DNA of 59,610 nucleotides from Acidobacteriota bacterium (GTDB lineage Bacteria; Acidobacteriota; Terriglobia; 20CM-2-55-15): NCBI GenBank assembly GCA_003223875.1, contig QHWY01000098.1, positions 1 through 59,610 of the forward strand. The letters are read 5' to 3'. A model generated the notes under the pieces. It was given only the letters and a program-made list of their open reading frames with translations, was not told the origin of the DNA and did no database searches. Made by a program: the position numbers and the translations under genes. Positions 34,045 through 42,385 of this stretch are shown piece after piece (position 1 is the stretch's first letter; each line of letters begins with the position of its first letter).

Positions 34045-34905
34045 CTAATCGTAAAACTCTGGCGTCTTCTTCAGCTTTGCATTGGCGGTGAAATCGTGTT
34101 GGATCCAAAGCTGAGCGCCGGTCTTCTTTAAAAACGCTTCGACGGCTGCTCTCGACGAAGCCGTTTGCGCCGCATTGAATTCCGTCGTGGGAATTTTGCC
34201 GAGTTTCCGCTCTTCGGGATAGTGATACAAGTCGCCGCTCAGCACCACAGGACCGGTCTTCGAAAGCTTCAAGAACAACACCTGATGAGCAGGCGAATGG
34301 CCGGGTGTGGCTTTTAGGACAACCGTTCCATCGCCGAATACATCGTGATCGTCGTTGGTCACAATCACGGTTTTGCTGTTTCTAAGTGCGCTGTAATTGC
34401 CCGGCTCGGTCCGCGGCGAAGGCGGCTCAGAAAACATGATGTCGCGCTCAGGTTTTCGAACCAGCCAAGTCGAGCGTGCGAAAAGGTTCCCATTACCAAC
34501 GTGGTCCCAATGAAAATGCGAAAACGTCACGTATGTGATGTCCGCGGGCGTGTAGCCGATCTCGGCCAACTGAGCCGTCAAAGGTCTTTGCGACGTTGCG
34601 TATCGCAGCTTTCCTGGCCCGCCGCCCGGTTTGAATGCAGAATCCGGAACCGCGCCCGAATCCCAAATCATCGTTCCCTTTGGGTGAGCGACCAAGAAAC
34701 AAGGTACAGACATATACGTGGTGACGAGTTCTTCTTTCTTCAACTGGTAAGGCGCGGTGTCGGGAATATTTAAGCTGCCGCAGTCAAACACGTACAGACG
34801 CACGGATTGGGGCGGCTGCGCGCGACGCTGCTGCGCTGTAATCAATGGCGCTGTTGCCCCGATTATCAGGAGAATCAGATGAAAGACTCGGCGTCCGTTC
34901 CTCAT
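34045..34905 (-). CDS. Exported metallo-beta-lactamase-fold hydrolase, AHL-lactonase-like
   Basis: A 286-residue MBL-fold protein with a signal peptide (MRNGRRVFHLILLIIGATAP ... TAQQ). The two-metal motif is HFHWDH (in VTFSHFHWDHVGN), with GHSPAHQVLFL, the bridging Asp in LSGDLYHY and the last His in IQHDF. The start LYVFDCGSL and the lack of a Tyr-type tail resemble the quorum-quenching N-acyl homoserine lactonases, but most are cytosolic, so an extracytoplasmic lactonase or esterase is the safest call. The ATG at 34905 has GAGG 6 nt upstream and lies 8 nt after the beta-barrel stop. Confidence 0.85.
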   Translation of the reverse strand: MRNGRRVFHLILLIIGATAPLITAQQRRAQPPQSVRLYVFDCGSLNIPDTAPYQLKKEELVTTYMSVPCFLVAHPKGTMIWDSGAVPDSAFKPGGGPGKLRYATSQRPLTAQLAEIGYTPADITYVTFSHFHWDHVGNGNLFARSTWLVRKPERDIMFSEPPSPRTEPGNYSALRNSKTVIVTNDDHDVFGDGTVVLKATPGHSPAHQVLFLKLSKTGPVVLSGDLYHYPEERKLGKIPTTEFNAAQTASSRAAVEAFLKKTGAQLWIQHDFTANAKLKKTPEFYD

Positions 34906-34913
34906 CGTAGCCC

Positions 34914-35474
34914 TCACTGCAAGATCGTGAATACGATTCCCGTTTGAAAATTGGTGCCGCTAGTCCAGCCTCCAAAGTGGAAGCTCATCCGGCTGATTTC
35001 AAATTTCCATGCGAGCGATTCCTTGAACGGAATCTCGACGCCACCACCGAATCGCGTTGCAAAGGCGCTTCCGAAGCTGTAGGAGCCGCTCGACTCCGTG
35101 AGGTAGCCAAACCCTAGACCGGCCACAGCGTACGGAACCACACGGGAAGCCCGATACATTGCCTTTCCACCAAAGAGATCGGAAATCATCATAATGCCGT
35201 TCCCGCCGGTTGCTATGCCGCTGCCAAGACCATAAATTCCCATATAGTTGTTGATCCCGAAATTTCGAGTCAAATTGAAGCCGGTTTCATTGGCAAAGCC
35301 GGAATGGTGGCTGGTTGGAAGGGTCGGGCTCGTTCCGAAGCTGGGGTTTCCAAAATCCCAAAAGCTCAGATTGGCATAACCCATGGACGTTTGAACTTTC
35401 GGGTAGTCCTCCTGGGCCATCGCGGGGATTGCACACAATAAAACGAACAAAACAACAACGGCGTTCTTCACCAT
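34914..35474 (-). CDS. Outer-membrane beta-barrel protein
   Basis: A 186-residue exported protein: signal MVKNAVVVLFVLLCAIPAMAQ, then alternating amphipathic strands rich in Gly, Ser, Phe and Tyr (SMGYANLSFWDFG, YMGIYGLGSG, PYAVAGLGFGYLT, FATRFGGGVEIPF), ending in a strand that terminates IVFTILQ. This is typical of small 8-stranded OmpA/OprF-type or opacity-like barrels of unknown function. The ATG at 35474 is chosen for AGGAG 5 nt upstream; it overlaps the adenosyltransferase stop by 7 nt. Confidence 0.75.
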   Translation of the reverse strand: MVKNAVVVLFVLLCAIPAMAQEDYPKVQTSMGYANLSFWDFGNPSFGTSPTLPTSHHSGFANETGFNLTRNFGINNYMGIYGLGSGIATGGNGIMMISDLFGGKAMYRASRVVPYAVAGLGFGYLTESSGSYSFGSAFATRFGGGVEIPFKESLAWKFEISRMSFHFGGWTSGTNFQTGIVFTILQ

Positions 35475-36010
35475 AGAATCTCCTGTTTGCCCTCTCGATG
35501 ATTGACCACTCGCGCAATCACAAACAAAAAATCGGAGAGCCGATTCAAGTATTCGATCACGTTTGGATTCACTTCGACCTTTTCCGAGAGGCTCACCACG
35601 CGGCGTTCGGCGCGCCGGCAAACGGTTCGCGCAACGTGTAACAAGGCTCCGGCGTTGCCACCGCCCGCGAGGATAAATTGACGCAGGGCCGGCAATTCCG
35701 TTTCAAAGCGATCGATCGCATTCTCGAGGGCTTCGATACGTTCCTTCCGAATTTGAAACTTCGCGCCGCTCTGATTCTTAAAACCCGGATCCGCAAGCTG
35801 CGCACCGACCGAAAACAGATCCTTTTGAATCTCTGCGAGCATAGACGGAAGCTCCGTGTCTTTCAAGAAAGATGCGGCGGCGCCGATGAATGAGTTCAAT
35901 TCGTCGACATCGCCGTAGGCTTCGACGCGATCATCATGTTTCCGGACCTTCGTGCCGTCAAATAAACGCGTGTCGCCGCGATCGCCGGTTTTCGTATAGA
36001 TCTTGGCCAT
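35468..36010 (-). CDS. Cob(I)alamin adenosyltransferase, PduO type
   Basis: Transfers adenosyl from ATP to cob(I)alamin, making coenzyme B12. The N-terminal MAKIYTKTGDRGDTRLFDG is the ATP-binding signature of PduO-type enzymes; DELNSFIGAA and the later RTVCRRAERRVV and YLNRLSDFLFV are standard. The 180 residues match the family. The ATG at 36010 starts the signature; an upstream GTG at 36034 lies in a dispersed repeat and inside the def gene. B12-dependent enzymes are not visible in the window. Confidence 0.93.
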   Translation of the reverse strand: MAKIYTKTGDRGDTRLFDGTKVRKHDDRVEAYGDVDELNSFIGAAASFLKDTELPSMLAEIQKDLFSVGAQLADPGFKNQSGAKFQIRKERIEALENAIDRFETELPALRQFILAGGGNAGALLHVARTVCRRAERRVVSLSEKVEVNPNVIEYLNRLSDFLFVIARVVNHREGKQEILW

Positions 36011-36018
36011 TGCCAGCC

Positions 36019-36058
36019 TGAGACCCTCACCCATTCCTTTTCCCAGAGGGAGAAGGAG
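36019..36058. repeat. CTCCCTCT/GGGTGAGGG dispersed repeat spanning the def stop
   Basis: On the minus strand: TTCTCCCTCTGGGAAAAGG, then AATGGGTGAGGGTCTC. This is the third repeat type in the window. The same halves flank the 36-nt units in ribF (24631-24656 and 24781-24792). Here it encodes the last codons of def (PSPSGKRNG) and its stop. Confidence 0.65.
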
Positions 36059-36578
36059 CTTCTTCGGGAAGCCAATACCGCTGGAATTCGGAAAGGTGCG
36101 TTAGGGTCTTGAGGTCGCGCATGCGGTCCAGGTAGACCTTTCCCATCAAATGGTCGAACTCGTGTTGTACGACACGGGCCGCAAAACCCTCGGCAGTCCA
36201 CTCGAGCCGGTTTGCATGGCGGTCCAAACCGTCAACGCGAAGTTTTCTCCAGCGCGGAACGCGTCCTCTCAGCTCCGGAATACTGAGGCATCCTTCCCAA
36301 TCTTCGAGCAATTCTTCATCGAGCACCCTTATGTCGGGGTTAACAAGGACCGTCAGTGGAATATCCCCACGCGGACCGTGGCTCTCAATGACGGCAATGG
36401 CGAGCGAGTGGTGGACCTGAGGAGCCGCCAGACCTACGCCGCTGTAGTCGACCATGGTCTCGAGCATGTTATCGATCAGCGTCTGGATTGCCGGGCTCGA
36501 TAATGCTTCTTTGGTCACACGCTGCGATTCCATTCTGAGGACGGGGTGTCCGAGGCGGCAGACCTTCAAGATGGACAT
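36027..36578 (-). CDS. def: Peptide deformylase
   Basis: Removes the N-formyl group from nascent proteins; iron or zinc enzyme acting at the ribosome exit. All three motifs are intact: GVGLAAPQV (about 48-56), EGCLSIPELRG (metal Cys) and QHEFDHLMG (metal His pair and catalytic Glu). 183 residues is normal. The last nine residues and the stop are encoded by a dispersed repeat. It lies 6 nt downstream of the xdhC-like gene and overlaps nothing essential of the adenosyltransferase. Confidence 0.95.
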   Translation of the reverse strand: MSILKVCRLGHPVLRMESQRVTKEALSSPAIQTLIDNMLETMVDYSGVGLAAPQVHHSLAIAVIESHGPRGDIPLTVLVNPDIRVLDEELLEDWEGCLSIPELRGRVPRWRKLRVDGLDRHANRLEWTAEGFAARVVQHEFDHLMGKVYLDRMRDLKTLTHLSEFQRYWLPEEAPSPSGKRNG

Positions 36579-36584
36579 GATTGT

Positions 36585-37406
36585 TTAGGTGTGTGTCGTT
36601 TGAAAGAGCTTCTTGCTAAGAGGATGCTTAAATCCAGCTCGCCGGACATGAATGACTTCCGCCACAATCGCGACCGCGATCTCTTCGGGTAACACGGCGC
36701 CAATATCCAAGCCGATCGGCATGTAAACGCGTTCAAGGCGTTCCCGCGGAATACCCTCGGATTCGAGCTGCTCGGCGATCGACCGAATCTTTCGTTTGCT
36801 GCCGATCATGCCGATATAGCGTGCATTCGTTTGGACGGCCCATCGCAAGACGTTTTGGTCCTCCTGGTGGCCCCGCGTGACGATGATGATGTAGGTGTTC
36901 TCATTAGGAACGACCTCTTCGAACGCTTTCTCGAAGCTGTCGGAGTGAATGGCTTCTGCTTCGGGAAAGCGCTCCGCATTGGCGTAAACAGGACGGTTAT
37001 CGACAACTGTGGTTCGGAAGCCGGCGATCGTTGCGATTTTGGAGACCTGGGTCGCAATGTGCCCCGCTCCGAAAATGACCATCTTGGCAGTAGGAAGGAT
37101 GGGTTCAACGAAAATCTCTACCTTACCGCCGCAAATAAGACCGCTTTCGGCCATCGACTCGTCCGTTAGATCGAAGGTCATGATCTTCGATTTTTCGTCG
37201 CGCATGACATCCTGCGCTGCCGTCCAGACTTCCGCCTCGACGCAGCCGCCGCCAACCGATCCTAAGATGGAGCCGTCGTCCCGAATCAGCATTTTGGCCG
37301 ATTGAAAGCTCGGAACCGACCCGCGAATCTGGACGATGGTGGCCAGTACAGCCTTTCGGCCCTGCTGTCGCATTTTCTGGATTTCATCAAAGATATCGAT
37401 CTCCAT
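36585..37406 (-). CDS. XdhC/CoxI-family protein
   Basis: XdhC-type protein that in other bacteria binds molybdenum cofactor and helps mature xanthine dehydrogenase-family enzymes by sulfuration and insertion. The N-terminal domain carries ILGSVGGGCVEAEV (about 47-60) and SGLICGGKVEIFVEPI. The C-terminal Rossmann domain has MVIFGAGHIATQV and VTRGHQEDQNVLRWA. 273 residues is typical. It diverges from a CoxM-like gene, and the MoaD-MoaE fusion gene is about 20 kb away. The large catalytic subunit is not in the window. Confidence 0.9.
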   Translation of the reverse strand: MEIDIFDEIQKMRQQGRKAVLATIVQIRGSVPSFQSAKMLIRDDGSILGSVGGGCVEAEVWTAAQDVMRDEKSKIMTFDLTDESMAESGLICGGKVEIFVEPILPTAKMVIFGAGHIATQVSKIATIAGFRTTVVDNRPVYANAERFPEAEAIHSDSFEKAFEEVVPNENTYIIIVTRGHQEDQNVLRWAVQTNARYIGMIGSKRKIRSIAEQLESEGIPRERLERVYMPIGLDIGAVLPEEIAVAIVAEVIHVRRAGFKHPLSKKLFQTTHT

Positions 37407-37472
37407 AAGGCGCTCAGTCTAACATATTTATTGACTTTGCTCGCACCGCTCCCGTAGACTCCCTGTCTTTTT

Positions 37473-38303
37473 ATGCCCGCGATACAGACACCGAAGTCTG
37501 TCCCTGAGCTTCTCAAGCTGATGGCAAGACATGGCAAACGCTCCGTGCTTCTGTCCGGCATCGATCCGGCCGCTGAGCGAACACCCACAGGCAAGGTTGC
37601 TATCGATGTAACTGGCGTCGCGCCTCTTCAGGAAATTGAGAAGAAGCGGGATAAAGTTACGATCGGGACCGGCATCAACCTGGGCCGTCTTATGCGCGAC
37701 GCCGTTGGGGAGAATGGTCTGCTTCGCCTTGCCGCCTCCATTATCGCCAATCCGCTCGTTCGGAATAGAGTTACCCTGGTCGAGGCTCTTCGGCCGGAGT
37801 CTCCCTACTTTGATATTACGACCCCACTGGTACTTCTGGAAGCGAAGGTTCGCCTTCAAAGCCCCACGGGCAGGCGTACGCTGCCGATTCGCGATTTTCT
37901 GGAAGCAGCCACAAAGGGTTTCAAAAAGGGTGAACTGCCAACAGCGGTGGAGTTCCAGCCGTTGCAGCCGTTGGAAAAGGTCGGGTTCTTTCGGGTCACC
38001 AGGCTTAGCGGAAAAGGCACCGTTTCGGCAGCAATTCGGATGAAGCTGATTCGTATCGTATGTCAGGATCCCGAAATCGTCGTTTCGAGCCTCACCCTCA
38101 TACCCGTGCGCGCCAGGCTCGCGGAAAAGGAAATCGCGGGGAAGCCGGCAAACGAGGAATCGATCAAGAAGGCTTCCGAGATTGCTGCCGAAGAAATTCT
38201 AACGCTTGCGAAGAAAGATAGTCCCTACGAACGTAGCTTGATCGAGATTACGGTTGCACGGACATTACGCAGCATCATGGAAGGCGGAATACCCCCATCC
38301 TAA
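37473..38303 (+). CDS. CoxM-like FAD-domain protein, binding motifs degenerate
   Basis: Resembles the medium FAD subunit of CO/xanthine dehydrogenases in architecture: PCMH-like N-terminal region to about residue 165 and a CO_deh_flav_C-like C-terminal region (LIRIVCQDPEIVVSSLTLIP ... AAEEILTLAKKDSPYERSLIEITV). The pyrophosphate motif expected near residue 28 (AGGTDL) reads LSGIDP, and the second FAD motif (GTIGGN) reads VTLVEAL at 100-106, though NPLVRN before it is kept. FAD binding is therefore doubtful. No large or 2Fe-2S subunit is present. A weak TTGACT-18-TAGACT promoter ends 12 nt before the ATG. It faces xdhC divergently. Confidence 0.65.
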   Translation: MPAIQTPKSVPELLKLMARHGKRSVLLSGIDPAAERTPTGKVAIDVTGVAPLQEIEKKRDKVTIGTGINLGRLMRDAVGENGLLRLAASIIANPLVRNRVTLVEALRPESPYFDITTPLVLLEAKVRLQSPTGRRTLPIRDFLEAATKGFKKGELPTAVEFQPLQPLEKVGFFRVTRLSGKGTVSAAIRMKLIRIVCQDPEIVVSSLTLIPVRARLAEKEIAGKPANEESIKKASEIAAEEILTLAKKDSPYERSLIEITVARTLRSIMEGGIPPS

Positions 38304-39547
38304 ATTGCCAGTGGGGTTGAAGTCGCGTGGATTGCCTCAAGCACCTCTTCCGTCGTCAGTAAGCGATCCGAGTGTTTGGCTTTGTCGTAGACCGCGTTGA
38401 CGCGCTCTTCTGTCGGCTGAATTCCGCGTTTTTCCAGCCAGAAAGTAACGTTGGACCTTCCGCTCATCGGACCGATATCAATGATTTGCTCGAGACCAAA
38501 CAGGTGTGATGGAACACCGGAATAGACCGTGTTGGCCAGCTCCGTCTCGCCTTTCTTAAAAGCCTTGATGACGGCTGCTGCATGGACGCCCGTGGCTGTG
38601 CGAAACGCGTCGGAGCCGAACACCGGATAGCCCGGAGGAATGACGACGCTGCAGGCTCGCGACGCGACGTCGCAATAGTCTTTCAGTTTGATGAGGTCCT
38701 GATCGATAACGCCAAGAAGTTTCAAATTGACGAGCATCTGGTCCATCGGTGTGTTGCCGACACGCTCCCCGATCCCCAACGCACACCCGTGAACGACGTC
38801 TGCTCCCGCCTGGACGGCAGCGAGGGAGTTGATAACACTAAGCCCGCGATCGTTATGTCCATGCCAACTGATCAGGATTTCTTCGCCGGAAGGCCTCACC
38901 ACCTCATCAATCACGAATCTCACCAGTGCACGTGCCCCGGCGGGAGTTGCATGCCCGACCGTATCGGTCAGCACGATATGCCGCGCCCCGCAATTGAGCG
39001 CCGTCGTATACAGGCGTTTGATGGTCTCCGGAAAAGCCCGCGTTGTATCTTCCGTCACGTACATGACCGGAACGCCGCGCTTGATGCCATATGTGACGGC
39101 TTCCTCCGTTCTCCGAAGCAGGTCGTCCATCGTCCAGTTCTCGACGTATTGCCGGATCATGCTGGAGCCGAGGAATGTTGCGGCATCGATCGTGACTCCC
39201 GTCTTGTCGGCAATATCCAATATCGGGTCGATATCTTGAAGTGTTGTTCGAGCCGCGCAATTCGGACGGATTTTGAGGCGGCTACGGGCAATCTCTTGCG
39301 CGAGGGCCAACGTATCTGCATAGGCGCGCGGGCCGGCCCCAGGCAATCCAATATCGAGCATTTGGATACCCAGCTCTTCCATCAGATGCAGAAGCTGGAT
39401 TTTGTCTTCGATGGCGGGATCCGAGACCGTGGGCGATTGCAAGCCGTCGCGCAACGTCTCGTCATCCAGCAACACGCGCTTATCAGTCAGCGGTTCGGAT
39501 TCCCCGATCAGGTTCCAATCGTAGACTAACTTTTGTGGATCTGGCAC
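38300..39547 (-). CDS. LeuA-like alpha-acyltransferase (2-isopropylmalate/homocitrate synthase family), no regulatory domain
   Basis: DRE-TIM metallolyase-family enzyme condensing acetyl-CoA with a 2-oxo acid. The metal and catalytic motifs are present: LDDETLRDGLQSP (DRE-like), the HxH of ISWHGHNDRG, and CALGIGERVGNTPMDQM. At 415 residues it has the catalytic and linker parts but no C-terminal LeuA dimer domain (allosteric leucine site), so it is not a standard feedback-regulated LeuA. The oxo-acid substrate could be 2-oxoisovalerate, 2-oxoglutarate or another. Its stop overlaps the coxM-like gene stop by 4 nt (convergent). Confidence 0.85.
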   Translation of the reverse strand: MPDPQKLVYDWNLIGESEPLTDKRVLLDDETLRDGLQSPTVSDPAIEDKIQLLHLMEELGIQMLDIGLPGAGPRAYADTLALAQEIARSRLKIRPNCAARTTLQDIDPILDIADKTGVTIDAATFLGSSMIRQYVENWTMDDLLRRTEEAVTYGIKRGVPVMYVTEDTTRAFPETIKRLYTTALNCGARHIVLTDTVGHATPAGARALVRFVIDEVVRPSGEEILISWHGHNDRGLSVINSLAAVQAGADVVHGCALGIGERVGNTPMDQMLVNLKLLGVIDQDLIKLKDYCDVASRACSVVIPPGYPVFGSDAFRTATGVHAAAVIKAFKKGETELANTVYSGVPSHLFGLEQIIDIGPMSGRSNVTFWLEKRGIQPTEERVNAVYDKAKHSDRLLTTEEVLEAIHATSTPLAI

Positions 39548-39558
39548 GGAGCGCCTCC

Positions 39559-39647
39559 TGTACGGGGGTCACTGACCGCCCGCTGCGGCGTTCATCCCTT
39601 GAGGCTGCGCGCTGTCGCGCTTGCGCTTCGCGGAGCGCCGCTTACAG
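39559..39647. repeat. Degenerate REP pair with loop insertion, locus 7
   Basis: Left arm TGTACGGGGGTCACTGACC, then a right REP (GCGGCGTTCAT ... AGCGCCGC) whose loop carries the GAGGCTGCGC palindrome in the forward sense, ending CTTACA. It lies immediately downstream of the small zinc-binding gene. Confidence 0.75.
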
Positions 39648-39648
39648 T

Positions 39649-39855
39649 TCATTTCTTCGCTAAAGCGTATGGACTCTCGTCAACGTAAAGCGTCTTGCAT
39701 TTTTGGCACCGAAATACGTCTTTGCCCGGTCCCGCGGCCTTTCTGGCCTCCGAATCCAATTCTGTGATTATTTTCAATTTTCCGCCGCAATAGGGGTCTT
39801 TAGGGTCGTTGGTGGGTATGTTGCACACGGTCTGGCGGGGTGCTTTGGGTCTCAC
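39649..39855 (-). CDS. Small zinc-ribbon-like protein
   Basis: A 68-residue cytosolic protein with four Cys in two pairs or singles: TVCNIPTN and PYCGG near residues 11 and 23, then FRCQKCKTLYVDES at 48-61. This is a likely zinc knuckle. The GTG start has AGGAG 10 nt upstream. No family name can be given; nadK lies upstream on the same strand, 42 nt away. A REP begins 2 nt after the stop. Confidence 0.55.
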   Translation of the reverse strand: MRPKAPRQTVCNIPTNDPKDPYCGGKLKIITELDSEARKAAGPGKDVFRCQKCKTLYVDESPYALAKK

Positions 39856-39897
39856 GTCGTCGATTCTCCTAGAAAAAGATTATAGCGCGGTGGCACT

Positions 39898-40707
39898 TTA
39901 GCCCCACTTCAGCTTGCCTCTCAACACATCGAAGTAGTTTTTGTCGGCAGGTGCCACAAGTTTGACGGCGACGTTGGATTTCTCGACCGTGATCTGATCA
40001 TTCATCTCCAACTTCAGTCCGACCTGGCCATCCACCGTCAGCCGTACGTCATCCTGGCCGGATCGAAGCATAATTTCGACTTTTACCCCAGGAGGGAGCA
40101 CGATGGGCCGATTGGTTAACGTATGGGAACAAATAGGAGTGATGATCATCGCGCTCATCGTTGGAAAGATGATCGGTCCGCCCGCGGAAAGGTTGTACGC
40201 GGTAGAACCGGTTGGCGTTGCGACAATCAGACCATCGGCACGAAATTTCGAGACGTACTGGCCATCGACGCGGCTTTCGAGCTCAATCATTCGGGACAGC
40301 GTCCCCTTGTTGATCACAATGTCGTTCAGGGCGCGGTAGTGGGCCAGCTGCTTGTTCGCGCGTGAGACGTCGATATCCATCATCATCCGATGTTCCGTGA
40401 TAAATTGGCCGGCAAGCACACGCTCAATGGCGGGATACATCTCTTCGAGCGTGACTTCGGTCAGAAAACCCAGCCCGCCGTGGTTGATCGCGAGGATCGG
40501 AATCTGACGATCTCCAAGCAGTCGCGCAGCAGCCAGGAGCGTACCGTCACCGCCGACAACGACCGTCAGTTCCGCCTTCGCTGCCGATTCAGGGTCCAAT
40601 GAGGCTTCAATGTTTTTGCCTTTGAACCATCGAAGCAGTTCATTGGCAACATGGGCAACCTGCGCCTGCTTGGGCTTGGTGACGACCGCGACTTGGCGAA
40701 CATTCAT
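39898..40707 (-). CDS. nadK: NAD kinase
   Basis: Phosphorylates NAD to NADP. The hallmark VVVGGDGTLL (about residue 49-58) and the NE/D-type motif region ALNDIVI, with the glycine-rich FRADGLIVATPTGSTAYNLSAGGP, are intact. 269 residues from the ATG at 40707. A much longer reading upstream (to 40917) is rejected because it lies inside tlyA and has no family match. Start overlaps the tlyA stop by 4 nt (ATGA). Confidence 0.94.
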   Translation of the reverse strand: MNVRQVAVVTKPKQAQVAHVANELLRWFKGKNIEASLDPESAAKAELTVVVGGDGTLLAAARLLGDRQIPILAINHGGLGFLTEVTLEEMYPAIERVLAGQFITEHRMMMDIDVSRANKQLAHYRALNDIVINKGTLSRMIELESRVDGQYVSKFRADGLIVATPTGSTAYNLSAGGPIIFPTMSAMIITPICSHTLTNRPIVLPPGVKVEIMLRSGQDDVRLTVDGQVGLKLEMNDQITVEKSNVAVKLVAPADKNYFDVLRGKLKWG

Positions 40708-41432
40708 GATTTTTTGAAGAACACGAAGAACTCTCGATTCCCTTCCCGCCCCGTGATTGGCGACTCGTGCGACCCTACAAATTGAAGACCGGCGCTCTCG
40801 CCGGCTCCCCGAACCTTCTCGATGGCAGTTTGCTGTAACCGGGCGTCCCGCACAATGCCACCTTTCCCGACAAGTTCCCGTCCAACCTCGAACTGCGGCT
40901 TGACCAGCGCCAGACAATCACCGCCGGGCTTCAGCACCGCCGGAATTCTGGGCAAAATCATTGTAAGGGAGATGAACGAGGCGTCAATTGTAACGAGATC
41001 CACGGCCTCACCGACATCGGCGGCCTCGAGAAATCGCGCATTCAATTCAATGAGCCGGACTCTCGGATCATTGCGAATTTTCCAGTCGAGTTGTTTCACA
41101 TCGACATCGAGCGCATACACCCGGGCCACCCCGCGCAGGAGCAGAAAATGCGTAAATCCTCCCGTTGACGATCCGATATCAAGGCAAATCTTGCCTTCGA
41201 CCCGGACGCCAAAGGCGTTGATCGCCCCTTCGAGTTTGATGCCGCCCCGGCTTACATAGGCATACGGCGCTTGCTTGAGACGAATGTTCGCATCCTCGCG
41301 CACAGCTATGCCCGACTTGGTGGCGGGCTGTTCGTCGATCAGAACATTTCCGGCCATGATCAGTGCTTGCGCTTTTTCGCGGCTCTCCGCCAGCCCCCGC
41401 TCGACAAGCAATCTGTCAATACGCTTCTTCAT
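40704..41432 (-). CDS. tlyA: TlyA-family rRNA 2'-O-methyltransferase
   Basis: S4 RNA-binding domain (KKRIDRLLVERGLAESREKAQALIMAG, residues 1-60) followed by an FtsJ-type methyltransferase (CLDIGSSTGGFTHFLLLRGV, residues about 84-103, SAM motif I; ALDVDVKQLDWKIR). TlyA methylates cytidines in 16S and/or 23S rRNA, and the old hemolysin label for this family is likely indirect. 242 residues is normal. It is coupled to nadK downstream. A REP pair lies between its start and the isoprenyl synthase gene. Confidence 0.9.
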   Translation of the reverse strand: MKKRIDRLLVERGLAESREKAQALIMAGNVLIDEQPATKSGIAVREDANIRLKQAPYAYVSRGGIKLEGAINAFGVRVEGKICLDIGSSTGGFTHFLLLRGVARVYALDVDVKQLDWKIRNDPRVRLIELNARFLEAADVGEAVDLVTIDASFISLTMILPRIPAVLKPGGDCLALVKPQFEVGRELVGKGGIVRDARLQQTAIEKVRGAGESAGLQFVGSHESPITGREGNREFFVFFKKS

Positions 41433-41440
41433 ACGCGGAC

Positions 41441-41512
41441 TGTAGCGGCGGTCTATGACCGCCGGCGATCTCGAAATTGCTGGATTGTCGGCGGTCGTAG
41501 ACCGCCGCTACA
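41441..41512. repeat. REP pair, locus 8 (least degenerate copy)
   Basis: TGTAGCGGCGGTCTATGACC REP, linker GGCGATCTCGAAATTGCTGG, mirror REP GGCGGTC-GTA-GACCGCC ending CTACA. This copy gives the cleanest REP-linker-REP unit and served as the reference for the others. Confidence 0.92.
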
Positions 41513-41521
41513 GTAAGACCG

Positions 41522-42385
41522 TCAATCCGTCCGGCTCTCGAGGTAGTCACAAAATGCAAATAGCAACCGCCCGCGCCCTCTCAAGGGAGACAACGCGCTT
41601 CGGGCCTCTTTCATTAGATCATGAGCGATCTCGCGGGATTTTTCGAGGCCGTGCAGGACGGGGTACGTTGCTTTTCCTTCATCGCGATTGCTGCCGTCGG
41701 TGGCGTCCAGGATATCGTCAATCACCTGAAATGCGAGACCGATACGCTCGCAGTAGATTCGGATATTTTCGAGATCGGAACCCGAAGCTCCACCGAGATA
41801 AGCGCCGATCCAAACACTCGCGCCGATTAGGGCGCCGGTTTTCGATCGATGAATTGCTTCCAGTTCGTCTTCGCTCGCGGGTGTGACTTCCGCCTCAATA
41901 TCGAGCACTTGTCCCGCGATCATTCCACCGCGAGTACCGGCGGCGCGGCTGAGCGTTGAGATCACTTGCAAGATATGTTCGGCAGGAAAGTCTTTCGAGC
42001 GACTCAGCACCTCGAATGCGAGTGTTAGAAGCGCATCACCGGCCAAGATAGCAATCGCTTCACCGAATTGCTTGTGACAAGAAGGTTTTCCGCGGCGGAA
42101 ATCGTCATCATCCATTGCTGGCAGATCGTCGTGAATCAGGGAATACGAGTGGATCATCTCGATAGAGGACGCAACGGAAAGAACAGCCCTCCAATCTTCT
42201 TTATAGCCGGCAAAAGCGGCGAGACACAGGCATGGCCGAATGCGCTTCCCGCCATTAAGCGTGCTGTAGCGCATCGCTTGATGGATCCGCTCGGGAGAGG
42301 CCGTCTCGGGAGGAAGCAATTCATTCAATGTGGTATCGATCGCCGGCCGCACTCGATCGAAGAACGCTCGCAGTTCACTGTTCAT
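41522..42385 (-). CDS. ispA: Polyprenyl (farnesyl/geranylgeranyl) diphosphate synthase
   Basis: Trans-isoprenyl chain-elongating synthase. First Asp-rich motif DDLPAMDDDD (in SLIHDDLPAMDDDDFRRG) and second DDILDATD are intact; GGKRIRPCL is the N-terminal signature. 287 residues, short of the long-chain octaprenyl synthases (about 320-350), so farnesyl or geranylgeranyl diphosphate is the likely product. Product length cannot be fixed by eye. It starts 11 nt inside the xseB stop region, as in many bacterial xseB-ispA-dxs clusters; dxs is not seen here. Confidence 0.93.
   Translation of the reverse strand: MNSELRAFFDRVRPAIDTTLNELLPPETASPERIHQAMRYSTLNGGKRIRPCLCLAAFAGYKEDWRAVLSVASSIEMIHSYSLIHDDLPAMDDDDFRRGKPSCHKQFGEAIAILAGDALLTLAFEVLSRSKDFPAEHILQVISTLSRAAGTRGGMIAGQVLDIEAEVTPASEDELEAIHRSKTGALIGASVWIGAYLGGASGSDLENIRIYCERIGLAFQVIDDILDATDGSNRDEGKATYPVLHGLEKSREIAHDLMKEARSALSPLRGRGRLLFAFCDYLESRTD

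Noticed and set aside
34045..34905. Calling the MBL-fold protein a confirmed quorum-quenching lactonase
   Set aside because: The HxHxDH motif is shared by many hydrolases, and the signal peptide is unusual for AHL lactonases.
40708..40917. 70-codon N-terminal extension of nadK
   Set aside because: It overlaps tlyA coding sequence in another frame and has no similarity to NAD kinases; the ATGA overlap at 40704-40707 gives a proper start.
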